DNA of 64,000 nt from Glossina fuscipes (Eukaryota > Arthropoda > Insecta > Diptera > Glossinidae): contig NW_023998417.1 in the NCBI RefSeq assembly GCF_014805625.2, forward strand, positions 12,009,417-12,073,416, read 5' to 3'. The notes below the pieces were generated by a model. That model had not been told where the DNA came from. It made no database searches and saw only the letters and a list, made by a program, of their open reading frames with translations. Every line of letters begins with the position of its first letter. The stretch's first letter is position 1. Both the position numbers and the translations under genes were made by a program. This document shows, piece by piece, positions 1 through 14,500 of this stretch.

Positions 1-565
1 GTTTGTGTCTTTGCTAGTTATATTTAAATATAACTTCACACCCTTGAAGAAATCTAAGACAATACGAGGCCAATTCAGTTGTGCTCAAAACGACTCTCCT
101 TCATAATTAGCAAAATCATCGACAAGTTGAGTTTCAATGGTATTCTCCGAATGAAAAGCAATGTATAGTCAACGCACGAAATTTCGCTTTTTTCGTCGTT
201 TTTGAAATAACAAAAGCAGCGTCAGTGAAACCGCCAAAACTTGTAAGCAAGTGATGGCAATGACATGATATTTTGACAGGCACTGTTTGTGAAAGTTTAT
301 GAGACTCTTTATTACATACGACATCTTTCTGTCGGTCCCATTAATTATTGACCGATGCCCTACATACAATTGTGACACCAACTGTGGTCTCTTCATCTAG
401 GAAAATGCTAAGGGTATTGGTAGTTCATTTATGTTAAACAAATAAATCAACTTTTGTTTTTTTTTTAAGATTTTATTAATTTTTTCCTTCGTTTATATCG
501 TTCGTCAGTTTGTACAAGTTTTCATTATTATCATTAAATTGTAGGCTTAAAAGTAGGACGAACAC

Positions 566-872
566 TTTCGTTTTTATTTTTTTTTTTTCTTTTTTGAAGA
601 TTAATTCAATGGTTAATAAAGCCAAATATTTTATTGATATCAAGTTTTCAGGATATTTTTAAGCTGTCCGTAGGGTTGGATGCCCTGAAAACTGGAAACC
701 GCCCATTATTAAAAAGGCGTTGGCAGTCACAAAGTATATGCTCGATCGTGAGATTTCGCCCGCGATCGCAGGCAAAATGTGAAAGTAGATCTCTGCAGGA
801 TCCCTTGATGATTGCTTGCAAGGATACGCCTAAACCAGATTCTTGCAAATGTTTTGGTCTTGACCTGTCCAA
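566..872 (-). mobile_element. Degenerate non-LTR (LINE-like) retrotransposon 3' end
   Basis: On the minus strand 648-872 encodes a short frame ending in a block of the form C-x8-E-H-I-L-C-D-C (residues CDRGRNLTIEHILCDC), which resembles the zinc-knuckle-like block downstream of the reverse transcriptase domain in Jockey-type LINEs. The usual first cysteine pair is incomplete. On the same strand the frame is followed at about 566-596 by an A-rich tract (T-rich on the plus strand), as expected for a LINE 3' tail. No RT catalytic motif survives nearby, so this would be a 5'-truncated dead copy. The family assignment rests on one short motif. Confidence 0.4.
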
Positions 873-1699
873 ACTTTAATTGGATATAGAGATGGAACGA
901 GATTGGAATTAACATACGAGTAGTGTGGATAGTATTTCTGTTGATTTTTTTCTCACTTTTTTTTAGTTTTCTCTTCCATGTTTGTCTGCTAATATACTCT
1001 CCATAGTTGACGGTGCAGAATTTGTGGATTTGCTCGCTCATTTCCCAAGAGACCAATATGCCAGGAACTTTTAATTTTATCTCCGTATGTGTCAGTGGCA
1101 ATCCTATTGCAAGCAAGCTTTTATGAATGACGAACTATCTGCAATTAAAACCCTTTTTAAGTTTAGCTTGCGAGCAAGGTTTGTGATCTGAAGAATAGCT
1201 CTAGCTTCGGTTCTAAATGTTGATATGCTTTCTAAGGTCTTCTCCTTTGGTATTCACCACTGCCTAGGTGGGGGACAGGCCATCACACTTAGAACCTTTT
1301 GTGAGAAGAGGATGCCAACCACTACTTTCCAAAAGCCTCTTTTTTTTTCTTGTCATTTAACATTTGCTTGTGATTAATACTAAGTGCTACCCTATTTATA
1401 GCAATAATGAAAAAAGCATAAATTATGTGCATAAAAATAATTTCGCTGTCATTTTAAAGCCATTAAATACAATGCTTCCAAAAATATCTGATATAATGAA
1501 ATATATTTTATATTTCATCAATTAATTTAACGATCTTTTCTGTCTTCTTGGCCTTGATGGTATCCACTAACTTTCTCATGTGTTTGCCTTAATATCGGTC
1601 ACCTATATTTCAAAACTAAAAGGTAGCTATCTATTCATAGCATCAAGGAAAGTAAATGCTGAGTATTCTTAAAAAAAAAAAAAAAAAAACAAAAAGAAG

Positions 1700-2165
1700 G
1701 ATAATAACACTTGGCTGTGGCCGAATCTTTTATACCTGCCACCTATTTCTTGAAAAGGAAGCACAAAAAAGTGCAATTCCGATATTTTATAGTACTCTAA
1801 GGACTTGAGCCATTTTCCCCATTTCCCCCATTTCTGTACAGGTACTATTGATCATCTATCATCTTTTGAAGCCTTGCTCAGGTTAAGGAAGTGTGTAATG
1901 AGCAAAAAATATTCGCAGAGATGCTGTTACTGTGGGCGTTTCTTTTGCACGATTTCGCCGCCTGCTTGCAAGGTGTCTTGACTTTTGAAATAAGGGGATT
2001 ATTTGCCACACAAATCTATTGGGACTGACAGACGGAAGGACAGACAGATATGTCTAGACGGTATTTCATATTAAGCAAGAAGTTTTTTAGGGTCTCTGAA
2101 GTTAGCTTCTGAATGTTGGCAATGTTTTAACAAAATGAATACACCTCGTTCCTGGAGGTGATAGG
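1700..2165 (+). repeat. Degenerate dispersed repeat, copy 1
   Basis: This AT-rich block starts with a GGCCGAATCTTTTATACC segment, continues through a TGTAATGAGCAAAAA block and a GTGGGCGTTT block, then a run of GACAGACGGA-type units, and ends near a CACCTCGTTCCTGGAGGTG segment. A second block at about 10855-11185 shares the same ordered pieces. This arrangement resembles anonymous dispersed repeats common in fly intergenic and intronic DNA. It has no coding capacity. Boundaries are approximate. Confidence 0.45.
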
Positions 2166-5100
2166 TGTAACGAAAAAAGAAAAAAAAAGAAACAAGAAAC
2201 AAGAAAGAAAACTTAAGTAATCAATAATTTGAAAAGAATGAATGGGAAATGCAAGCAAGCAAAAGTTTAAGCTCCTTGGCCATAAGCCAAAAAGAGACAA
2301 TAAATGAAATATCAGAAAAAAAAAAAAAAACCAAACCTAAAAAACATCTATCGGAGATAAAAATAGTATACTTTTCGTCTTGATGTCTTTAAATTTATCC
2401 GAACGTATTTTCAAGCATGCAGTGAAAACTATATTTACATATATGAGAGCATTTACATGAGTGAACTATTGAAAGCTGAACATAAATCGCAGTAGAACAA
2501 AAATGAAACAATGCGCACACACTTGCCTGGGTACACATGCTTAACAAGATGATACTTTTCATTATTTAGTTTAAGTGCAGTAGGTTTTTATTTAGCTAAA
2601 ACAAAGAAGTATATTATCCTATAGTATAGACTTTGTAACGAATCCTTTGATATTTGCTCTTATAAGTTACTGCAAAAAGCGCTTTATCATTGAGGCCATA
2701 TATTTACATACGCATCATATTCAATTTTAAAGCCGGTCGTTTAAAAAACTGCCAAATGTTCTTCTTTAAATTCTTTTAGACAACTTTGAGAAATTCCTTA
2801 ACAAATAGATATGAAAAATTTGTTTTTACTTTTCATATACGACTTGAAAGATTTCATTAACATAAGACTGAATTTGAAATGGATCGTATACATATGTATA
2901 TATTTCTAAAAAATAGAATTTATAGATGTCTCACTTTACTTTATAATAATTGTACGTAGAAATGTTAGGGTAAATGGTAGGAATGGGCTCTAGGCTCTCT
3001 ATAATCTCTCCTAATGTTTACAAATACACCTGAAAGTTATTGTAAATAAACAAAATCAATTTATTGACCCCCACTTATGACATAGAATTAATGTTAACAG
3101 TACTTGTCTCTTTGTTCGAAAATATGGTTTACATTTTAGAAAGAAAGTTGCAATTGTATGAAAAGAAATGACAACAACGGATTTGGATCAAAACTGGACT
3201 GACTTGCGAAAAAACAATTCAGTATCAAAGTGCTACACCAACGTAGCTTACACTCCAAAATTATTGCAGGCATTTTATCAAAACAACAGCCGCTGCTTGT
3301 GAAGGCAAGCCCGTTTGAAAAAAGGAAAGGAAGTTTAAAATTAGTTACACATTTGTTAAATTACAAATTCTCAGACCAATTATCGTTTAATGATATGTTT
3401 ATAACTATTTCCGAAGTCGATTCAATTTAAATGATTACTGTTGTAAATGCATATAATATTTTCGGACAATTGGAAATTGCATTTCCATATAGAAGAAGTA
3501 TAAGTAGCTGACATATATAGCAAGCAGCAACAAGCAAACTTGATTTCTTAGGCGGTTTAATCCACCATCTTGGTCGTATCGCCTTTTGTCTCGTTGCTCC
3601 TCAAATCGTCCTCTAATAAAATTCTACATATTTTTTACAATTATTTTGGTTTTTTTCTTTAAATTTGAAGAAAAATATTAGAAAGTTTTCTTGATTTTTT
3701 CATTTCCTCTAGAGAGTCTCGTAATCAATTTGAACATCGAAACGCTTTACACCTAAGGAGGCGGCTTTTTATTTAAATAAAAATAAATATAAATATTAAA
3801 CACATAGGCTCGATAACATATAATGATAATCAACTAAGCAGACACGTAGGCCAGCAGTAGATACGCGCATACGAACACATAAAGTATGTCCTCGTGCATA
3901 ATTGAATATTTACACTTAACTGCATAAAATGTTTGGAATTAATGTTGACTTTGTTAGGCATAAATTGTTAGATGCAGACAGTGGAAAATTCCGTTCTTAC
4001 TTTACATACAAAAGCATTTTGTCAATGGCATGCATATGTATATGTACGTATTAGAGGCCTTCATGCAGTTGCGAAGTACACCAGCCCAAATTGTACAAAG
4101 TTTCTAAATAGAAAAATCAGCTGAACAACTTCACCTTCTTCTTCAATCATTTTTTTATATAAATTACTTACGTGCGTACAGGTAATATTTTGTTGTTCCT
4201 TTGTTTTCCATTCGGTTTTTGAAGAAGAGAAAATAGGCCAAAAAAGGCAAACATTTAGCGGAACATGTACCGCGATGTAAAAGTTTTCCATGTCAGCGCA
4301 CAAGTTTACAATATTTTCGTTTTTATTCATTTTTGAAGATTTTTACATAAACCAACGGTGGAGAGAGACATAGTAAATTTGCAAAGCCTTGTGGAAAACG
4401 CTATATAATTAACTTATCGTTAGTCAATCCAAGATTCTAAATCGAAATGGCTGATTCGCCTATTTGCCGCAAGTGCTCTAAATTCTCTTTCTCTAAAAAA
4501 CGCACGTAATCGCTCGCTTCATTAACTTCTCTCATTGGGGAGGGGGGAAAAAGGCAACACTTGCGTACGTTCTAATATGGCAAAAAAGACTTATTCTTAC
4601 TATTGTTGTTATGTTGGTTAGAATTCTTCTTTAGATTGGACTAAGTTCAGATCCAACTTGAAATAAAGATGTCGTACGTAATCACTCGCTTTATAAACTT
4701 CTCTTACAGTTATGCGTATCTCTTTGATGATCTCAGTTATGAAGCGATCCTTAGTGCTATCAAAAGTTTCCTGTTTTTGGGTCTTACTGTCAAGTGGGTC
4801 AACGCGTTAGCACGATAGACATTTAGTCATTTAAATTTCATCATGTTCATCATGATATTATCAGTGCAGATGATAGGCGCGTTTCAAATTCAGTTATGAA
4901 CAACTTCTGGTAGTCGATGCATAGGCGCCGCGACGCCCGTATAAGTAGGAATTTTAGAAATGCGTTTCGCTAAACTATTTTTCAGTACTTTGAACGAGTG
5001 CTTGCGTGAGATCATTTGTATCTCAATCATCACTGTACAATTCAGATGAAAATTATATGAAGGGAATTGCTTTAACTGCGTAGCGTAAACCATTTGTAAA

Positions 5101-8100
5101 ATTGTTTTGCAATTTTCATTGTTTACACAATTTTATGAAATTTCCTATATAACAGAATTCTAGTGTATACATATACGTAGAGCGAGCTATTGAAAGAATT
5201 TTCTTATTCTTATTCCAATTCTTCTTCTTTCCTTTTTTTTGCTTTTCTTTTATTTTTTTAGTTTTTCTTTGCATTAATTTTTACTTCATCCTAAGAATGT
5301 TGTCGCCTTTATTGTGTGTGTGTGTGTGTTGTAAATGAAATTGTCCGTGATGGTGATGGTATAAGCGCTGCGTTTCACATCCGAAATCAGATACGTGCAT
5401 GTACTTGTAGTATTTCTTTTATATCATTTCATAGATAGGCATGCGTGCATATGTATGCATATAAATTTCATTTTTATGTCATGTTAAGGCTTACGACCCT
5501 GAGAAAATGCGCACATGCACTAAACTTGTCTTTGACGGTGGAAGGGAGAAAAAGGACGAAAGCAAGAATATGCCTCCTTCTTAATAAATTCTCGGTACAT
5601 ATACACGCGTATACTTGCATATATATATAATATATATATATATATATGTAATAGATACAAGTGTTATCTTAATTATAAAGTGTGACGATCTTTTCTAAAT
5701 CGTCTTGACACTAAAGCTAATTGGGGCTCTAACCGTAAAGCACTTTAAGTTAAATTCATAATTTCATAAATGTTGAACGCAACATTTTTCTTAGGAAAAA
5801 AGCGAAAGAAAATTTATTACACACATTTTCTTACTTATGATTTATCAAAGGTTGATGTCATTTTTTTTTTAATACAATCCTTGTCAATTTATTAACATCA
5901 ACTCACGTTTTTACCTTTTGCTTAAGTTCTCAGATTTTAAATGCGCCGCAACACTTGTCTGCTTAGAGTAGCGCAGGAGGGGGAGGAGAAAGCGGAGTCA
6001 AGTAGACAACTTGTTGTATTAAGCATTCAATTTAACAATCTAAAGACTTGCGTATTTGTTTATTAAGGACGGAAGCCACTACAAATTTTTTCAAAATTCT
6101 TTTTGCTTTTTTACTCACTTAATAAATAAATGCATGCTTTAAACCGTTTAACATGGGAATACGAAAAATCCTTAATAAAAAAAAATTTTTTTCATTGCAA
6201 TTTTGCGCACTTTCCAAAGCGCTGCAAAAAAGACTATCCGCTTCAAATAAACCCCTACTGGAAAGTTACAGCCTAAGTTTTCCAATCCACTGATAAATCT
6301 TTTCAGGATATGTTTATGTTCATGTAAAAGTATTTCCAAATTTATGCATATCTGATGGTGTACTTTCATCGAGACGACCCATCAGCAGCTGAAAACGATC
6401 CAAGCAATGTCACTTCTAGAGAAGTATTGAGATATTGAGATGTTTTCGATAAGCTAACTTAAGTCAAAAGATTACCTTTTCTTATAGAAAATTCATTCAA
6501 AAATGTCATCGACTTTTTCGCGACGGAATCGAGCAAACCCCTGTGAGTCCTTCGTTCACTTCAACATTCTTATCGTACGCTCTACAAATTTTCCTCTTTT
6601 TTTTTTTGCAGCGTTTTTAGTTTAGTTTTTTATAGTAAGAAGGCATTACAGAGCGTATTTCTTCAGATATTTCACTCATTTTCAAGCCGATATAACTTTT
6701 TACATAAGCAAAGGATTAGAAAGCTATGTTCACAGAAAATCTAAATGAATCTGAATGAATTATTAAGTTAAGCCAGAACAATTGCGGAAAGTCTTACTTC
6801 GAATTATCTCTGTTTGCATTTTTATTTTACCTTAACGGTGTAACTAAAAAGGCCGCCAAACTCACGACCATCTAATTCGGCAGTTACACGCCTCCGGATA
6901 GGATTCATGACAGCCTTTTCATACAAGCCTCTGTGTGCTCGCGCAAGCATCTTTGTTTACCAATTCGTCCGCAAGTAAGCAAATTTTCATGTAGTCTGCC
7001 GGCGGAAGTTCATCAAACGAATTCTCGGCAACGATTAAATCCGTTATAAAGCTTATGACAAATTTTATGATAATATCATCGTAATACATACAAGTAATAA
7101 ACCTTTTGGTATAAACGTTCCAAAATGCCCTCTGCTTTTCATGCTGATCTTGCTTTAATTTCACGGATACGATTACCGTGCGACTTTATATGCGACTTTT
7201 CTTCGACAATGATAGATGCAATAATACATGTGCGTCACAAATTTTTCAACTTTCTATCTAAATTTTTAAAAAGTTTAAGGATCCCATGAGCGCAGTCGGC
7301 CTTTGCTATATGCAACGATTTTTTTATGCCTTTAGCAGCCGGAAATTTGTATGCGTCCTTTTAGGCGCAAACGCTGCTGTCATGTAAGTGTATGTATGTT
7401 TATAATAATTGCTGGGTGGACCCTTACAAGCGACGCGTGTTTAACTGTTAACCTTTTTAAACTAATAATAAAACTGTTCATCTTTTAAACGAATCCTTTC
7501 AATTTTTTATGATTTTGTTTTTTTTTTTTTTTTTTTTTTTCATTTCTCTATGTAGACACGCTCAATCGTGTAAACGTGTATGTGCGTTTGTGTTTACGCA
7601 TGTTTATACATGTGCATGTATAAAATAAGCGGAACAGCTTTGCTAAATATTCTGCTGTTAAGTTAAAACAATCCATCCACGTACATGCCGATGTAGGTAT
7701 GTGAAGTAGTTTACATTTAGCCTAAGGATGGGATAAAAAGGTTGCATTTACCATAAAACCATGTGACAATAGGGCTGTGACATAATTTTTAAATAGTTGC
7801 CAAGGCAACAACACAACACTTTCAGCTGAATAATAAAAAAAAATAAAAAAAAAAAAATATCCTCCAGAGCGTGCGTGTATATGTGTATATGAAAATTTTA
7901 TATGCATACGATACGTGCAAATTCATACGAACATTTTTATGTACATAAACGTTACGTATTTATAGAAATGCTATGTACACACACACACACACACACACAC
8001 AAGTATTTAATATTTGATTTCTCTCGTTTTTTTTTTTTTTTTTTTTTTCATTTCTGTTTGTTTTGTATATACAGAAGTATGCCACGTAGTTATCCTTTAT

Positions 8101-8268
8101 GTTTATTTTAGGAAACAAGTTCCGGTTGCAAAGGTTAAAGAAACGTGAAAATATTGTTGTAAATATAGCATCAAAAGAGCGAGAGAGAGAGAGAGCAAAA
8201 GCAATAATAAAAGCATAATAAATAGCAAAATCCAACAGAATGGATGAAGAACGCGACGACGAAAAAAT

Positions 8269-9042
8269 ATGAAATTAAATGGGGCTTTAGAGCCCCACCA
8301 AGGAGCCTCCGTTCAAAGAAGCTCCACCGGTGTTGTTGCAATAGCTAGTAAATATCGCGAGCAGCGATATCCTTATCAAAATGTTGATGTTGTCAAAGAT
8401 GTCAATTTTACGAGAAATGCGGTTGGTGTTGATAAAATGCAACAACAACAACAGCAACAACAGCATCAAAGTTGTGCATCTTACGTAAAAATTATTTCCA
8501 AAAAGTTGGAATCATCAAAAGCAACTTGTAGTGGCAGTAACGATAAAAGCAACAACAACAACAACAACAATAAGAAGAAGAAGAAGAATAACAACAACAC
8601 TAACAACAACGAGGAGAACAACAGCAACGTAAATAGGTTTACAAATATCGATTACAATAGTCACGGGAATAGAGGAAGAAGAACACATCAAAAGCAAATA
8701 AAACAACAACAAATACGAAGAGAAGAGCAGCAAACTTTAATAGACGTCAATATTGAAACGCGTCTACTACACCAGAGCTTAGTAAAAGTTGTAACATTAG
8801 AAGCGTCAAGCAGGTATTCGCCATCGCTACAAACTGCTGCTGCTAAGAGAGTCGTTATTGGGAACAATTTAGTTCGAAATCCTGACAGCAGCCAGTTGTC
8901 GATGTTTTTATGGCAAACAATCATTATTTTGTGGCCGTTCTTATCGACTTTTGACGTCAGCGCTAAAGTAATCAAAGTCATGCGCGCTTCACGCGGATTT
9001 AATTGCCTTCGTTCGGGAAACATTTGGCCGAAAAGCGATAAA
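8269..9042 (+). other. Open N-terminal extension or 5' UTR with N/Q/K repeats
   Basis: The frame upstream of ATG 9043 stays open for 258 codons. It contains Gln, Asn and Lys runs from CAA, AAC and AAG repeats at about 8437-8465 and 8550-8612. It also holds a second hydrophobic segment (MFLWQTIIILWPFLSTF, about 8905-8955) not far upstream of the signal peptide. Stop-free trinucleotide repeats can keep a 5' UTR open by chance, and the better initiation context plus signal peptide lie at 9043. I therefore treat this as probable 5' UTR, with a longer protein isoform as the alternative. Confidence 0.5.
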
Positions 9043-11346
9043 ATGTTGACTTTATGTTTGCTGTACGCAGCAGCTTTCACCCTGCCGCAGTTAGCGGTCG
9101 CCAACGATGACGATCATTTCTTTGGCGTGAACAGCTTTAGTATGGCACCGGAAGCAACGACCACAGAGTTCGGTGAGTTCTTTCTCTTACACTTCGTTTT
9201 CACTTTTCATAAACAATTTTAGTCATCTCCAAATTCACATTATTGATATCCACCATAAAGCTTGCTTGCTTACTCCTTTACTGATTGCATGCATTACCAG
9301 AAAGTTTCCGAAGCTGATTAGATAAGTTAGAAATGCACATAATAGAGACCGCAATGCAAAATGCATTCTTGAACAATACAAATGACGTAAATTATTCTAT
9401 CGCAGACGACTTTGAAACTTTATGATAAGACTGGTTTTCTTTTGCTTCCATTATTCGGCTTTTTAAAATATGGCGGCCGAGCTCACGTAATCGGCACATA
9501 TTACGAAATCTTGCCGATGCAATATTCTCGACAATAAACGTACGACCGTACGTTTTTGTTCATTCCCTTCCCTGAGCGCGCTATTCCGCTGGACGATTTT
9601 TAAATAAGCAGACTCTTTGCCGTAACATCCAAGGAGGTCCGCACAAAACAAAGTTGACCTAGTATGAAAGGGAAACGCACCAATGCCATGAGATGCTAGT
9701 ATTTAAGCTTAGGCAAGAACAATAAACTTTCAATACAATGCGGATCGGAATGGCGAGCGAACCCAAACTACTTGCCATTTCGCCAAACCGGAATATTACC
9801 TGTGTACGCTAACAACAATTCCAAATTTAATCTACATATCCCATAGCCATCATAAGTTCATAAGTTCAGTCTGCTCCATCTATATGCCATGACCTATATA
9901 TTAGAGTATATATATATTTTAATTGTTAAAAAAGCGATTTCCGCCTATCGCAAACGATGTGCGGATCTGAAGCAGAAGATGCCCCATAGAAATATTACTT
10001 TTACAAATCGTCGTAATCAGCTCTTTAAAGAGCTTTTACCCGTTGGGCGGTAAAATAATTTTCGCATGCTTAACATAAGTTTTAAGCATTCCGTTCAATA
10101 TCCGCCTGAACAAATATCTCTCGCTTCTTTTGCCACTTATTTTTTATTCGTATTAAATTAAAGGACAGCCGTATAAAAAAATAATAAAGATAACGTGTTT
10201 GTGCATATTGCCGTTAACTAACTGCCTCACACAATTTTGAAAAGCAAACATAATGAATTTCGTTTCAAGGCAACAGTACGGAGACGCACACAAGCACTAG
10301 TTCGTAGTTCGTAGCTCGTAGGTTTTCGAACCGCATAGTCCTGTGACTGCGCTGACTTATATTTTGATTTATTTTCCTCTCCGAACATACATCACTATTA
10401 CGCTGCATTAAATCCGCTCGTTTAGGAAACCTTTAGCAAACAAATTGGAAGTTTGGCCCTATGCCTACGTACGCGTGTTCAATCACGTTTTTTCTCAGCA
10501 TTTTTTCTGTTTTTTTTTTTCTTTTTTTTGTTTTAAAGTAAAATAAAAATAAAACAAAGAAAAAGAACATTTTCTTAATGGCAATCACGTGACTGTAAGC
10601 GTTTCACATATATTTTTAGAAAACTTAAGGCTGCAGTAGCAACCCGTCAGAGGAACATGAATCAAATCAAATCAAAGACTTAAGTAGTCAATTTCCTTAC
10701 TTCAGAAATGTGAACGCGATTTTAGCAGACATCCACATTTCGTTTCCATACATATATATATATATATATATATGATTGTACACAATTGCGATAGAGAGGA
10801 GAGAGTGGAGAGATTCCGCTTTAAACAAAAACAAGTAAACAAGAAATTATATTCAGCTGCGGCCGAATCTTTTCTAACTATAATTTTTATTTAAAATAAA
10901 AAACAAAAAAACCCCCCTCTCCTCCTCTATAATATTAAGTAGGCGTAGCCGTTTTTTTTTTTCTCTTTCTTTCATTTTCCTGCAAATATCATATGGCACA
11001 CATAACATATGTGATTTATATGGAAATTTAATTCGTTGCATGTGTTTATGTGTAGTTTTTGAGTAATGAGCAAAAATTCCATTTTTTTTTTTTTTTGTTT
11101 GTCATATTGTAGGCATGCCCCTACGATATCAATTTCCATGCAAGAACTTTATGGTATTATGTGAAAGACGGACACCCGAATTAACATACTTAGATCAATT
11201 CAGATACCTATCAGTAGACTGACATGTGTACTCTATACAATTCCTGAAGGTCCCTCTTGCTGTTGCAAACATTTTCGCAAAATTTCGCAAACATTGATAA
11301 ACTCCCGGTGTTGCGTGCAATAAAGCAAAGCAAAACAAAGCATGAC

Positions 11347-11377
<31 letters not shown>

Positions 11378-11516
11378 TCCACTGACGCTGACGTAAATAA
11401 TTAAGGCTTACCAGTAGAGCAATTACAATCATTTATGGAAATTCATGGAAAGCGAATAGTTATCTGTCTTAAGGCGAGCGACTAGACACGACTTAGTTGT
11501 TTGGGGAAAAAAAGTA

Positions 11517-11553
<37 letters not shown>

Positions 11554-14500
11554 ATAAAAGCAAGTCGTTTCACTTCCAAATATATTTATTTGCTGCTCTT
11601 GCAGAATTACTAATATAGATAACGATATGTTATGTACATAGGATGACGCCACTCACCTATGTCACTGATTCGCTGACGCGGATTTCAAAATATTCTAAAC
11701 CAAAGGCATTCATCCATCGATCTTCACTGGGTGATGTAAGAATAAGCGGCGGGAAAACTATTAACTTTTCTGACATTGCTATTTCAGACCCGATCGGGAA
11801 GGTTTTCAAAAAAATTCATATAAACTTAGGTTTTCTTCGGCCTAGCAATACGAGAATAAAAATTTATACGGAAGAGATGGGAGCCTACGAGTTCCTTCTA
11901 TTTCTCTACAAGTTTGCTTAATTTAATCAATGATTTGTAATGAATGACGTTATATAAAACTCTCCGAAACATTATATCAAAGTTTGTATTTAGCAACAAA
12001 TTGAATTTGTTCAGCACCTTTAGCGAAATGAAACTGTAATGTAATTACTCTGACATGACATCATCGATTATATTTCTCTCTAGCTCTAGTAAATTTTTCA
12101 TGTCTAACGAAGCTAGAGGACGGGCGTAGACTTTCGAATTAGTTTTAAGCTGCAATTTTCACGATTATCATTATTCGTTGGTCCCTGCTGCTAGAGTCCT
12201 TTTCACACAAACTTTTGATTTCAGTTTAATGTAGTGGTATTTTGACATCCTTCAAATTGATTTGAATTAATTATCCAAATTTTATTAAGGACCAATAATT
12301 GCGTTCATTTTAATTATTTTCATCCCACAGTCGTAGTGATAGCGACGGATACATTAAGTTGCTGGGGGTTCAATGGTCGCAATTGCTGCGTCAGAATCAT
12401 TTCTCAAACTATTCAGAAAAATTCGCCGAATCGATGTAAGCTTCTTGATCCATCTATCCTATCGTATCTTATATCTGCCGGTACAATTTGCGAGATATTT
12501 AGCCCAAGGACGAAAGTTATTAAATAGGAATTGGATCGAACTATCCTCACAATTGCCACACATAATACGGCTTACTTCAAAGAAGTCCTTATATGAAACA
12601 AAATTAATCATTTTTAATAGTTCGCGATAAAACTGAGTGAAATGCAATAGTTTGACATATGAAAATAAAAGAATCCAAAAGACTTGGATGATACAGAGAC
12701 ACCCTCTGCTTGAGAAGCAATTTTCGTATTAGCGACTAGATTGCAGTTATTGTGCAGTTATGATGAAAGTTAATCCATGGTCGTAGTTTAACATATAAGT
12801 GATAAATTTGGAGCACATACACACACATTGATTTATTGTTTAGATATAATTTATTTCATTCATGTAACATATTTCGTTCATGCAACATATCTTAATTTTA
12901 TTTATTTTTTATTTTCTTGCAGACTATGCCAGCAGAGGGCAAAAAAAATTTGGTGATAAATGTGAAAACACCTTAGAATGCGGTTTTCCTGGCTCCATCT
13001 GCGACCCGAAGAAAAAATCTTGTCAATGTACCGAAGACTTGCCGGTCACCAATCACATTGACAAATGTGGCAAAGGTAAGTGCGCTTTTCATTTTTACTG
13101 GGGTCATAAGAAAAATATGCAAAGCCTAGCTTTAATCCTCGTAAGATCGGTTTATCAAATTAAAGCTTTTCCAAATCGAAAATAATTTCGGCGGCGCTAT
13201 TAAAATTTCGGTAAAGTAATATATCACTCTGCGAGGGGAATAGAAAGGACGTAAGAGTTTATCTTACACGATTTTGATCAAAGTTCGAATAGAGCAATCG
13301 CGGCTTCTTTAAAAAGAAAATAAAAATGTATGTAAAAAAAGATGACGACTTTACTTACGGTATAAAAAGAAATGTACATACCACTCGGAAAACTAAGACA
13401 CTCTCTAAGCTGCTGCCACAATTCCGAAAGTTTAGCAATTGTTCGCATGGTTTGGGTCTACCTTTTTAGAAACTTTATTAAATATTTTATATTATTTTTT
13501 ATTATCCTTAACAATTACTTTTATAAATAAATACATTTTATAAATTTTAATATACATACATATATAACATATATTTAAAAAAAAAATTATTATAAAAACG
13601 CGTCAATCCGAAAGCCATTTATACACAAAATTTGCAACATTGAAAAAAGTCGAGAACAAACACGCATCAAGTACAAGTGACTCTTACATGTTCTTGTGCG
13701 TGATACGCTTCATAAAAGTGACAATGATCAGATATATATATCAAGTTTTCGGATCGTCCAGAATAAAGACGCGTCAGTGAGCTTCACTATATATAAATGA
13801 AGAAAAAAAAAATGTTTTTTCCCCATTATAAGTATAAGTAACTAAAATAATCATTTGAATTCTTAATCAATGCTTTAGACCATGAATATATCGGACGTAC
13901 AGACGCACGCATGTTCTTTTCTTGTTTTACAAATCGAAAAAAAAGCTTCTTTGCCATTATGAAAATGCTCTTCGATTTATTAAGATTAAAGCACTTCCAG
14001 CGTGCACAAGAAGTCAATTCACGTAGCGACCAATATTTCGCACATACGTTTGTCCTTGAATAAGTGAAAAACTTTCAAAATTTATAATAGAAATAAAGAA
14101 CGTTCCCGTATTTCTTTATTTGTGCATGTGATCATCGAAATCATGCTGTGTGTGTGTGTGTGTGTGCATATATTATTTTCCTGGCACCACATACACTACG
14201 CAACTAATGCACTCGGCAGGTTGCGGACTTTTAGGAGTTCTTTGCGCTACAAATTTTGTTATTATTTTCCAAGTATGTATCGGAAATAAATAATCTCTTG
14301 CAAACTAAACACATAAACCAAGTTATTATCAAAAGGGAAAAAATAATAATAAATATAATGCATGTTGGCAAAAGGTCTATTATGCAGCTGTGGCGAAATG
14401 TTTCAAAGGGAAATGACGATTAAACATTGAATAGCTAAATATTCTCTACACTAATGCGCGTTGAAGTATGTCATGGAATTGATGAGAGCAGACGCTTAAA

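Larger units (their letters stand above)
1..8268. other. Gene-poor upstream region
   Basis: I find no convincing protein-coding exon here. The open frames present are short, lack recognisable domains and are not supported by splice-consistent neighbours. The stretch holds a LINE relic near its left end, a degenerate dispersed repeat at about 1700-2165, a TA tract around 5620-5646, a poly-T tract at about 7518-7540, a CA tract at about 7977-8001 and another poly-T tract near 8030-8049. The last 300 bases may be promoter and 5' UTR of the gene starting at or after 8269, including a GAGA-type run near 8180-8195. That last reading is inference only. Confidence 0.6.

Noticed and set aside
7977..8001. 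CA-rich tract considered as a regulatory element
   Set aside because: A plain CA microsatellite; no further evidence.
11643..11921. 92-codon ORF in intron 1 of the EB-repeat gene
   Set aside because: No family resemblance and no acceptor or donor of suitable phase to include it in the gene.
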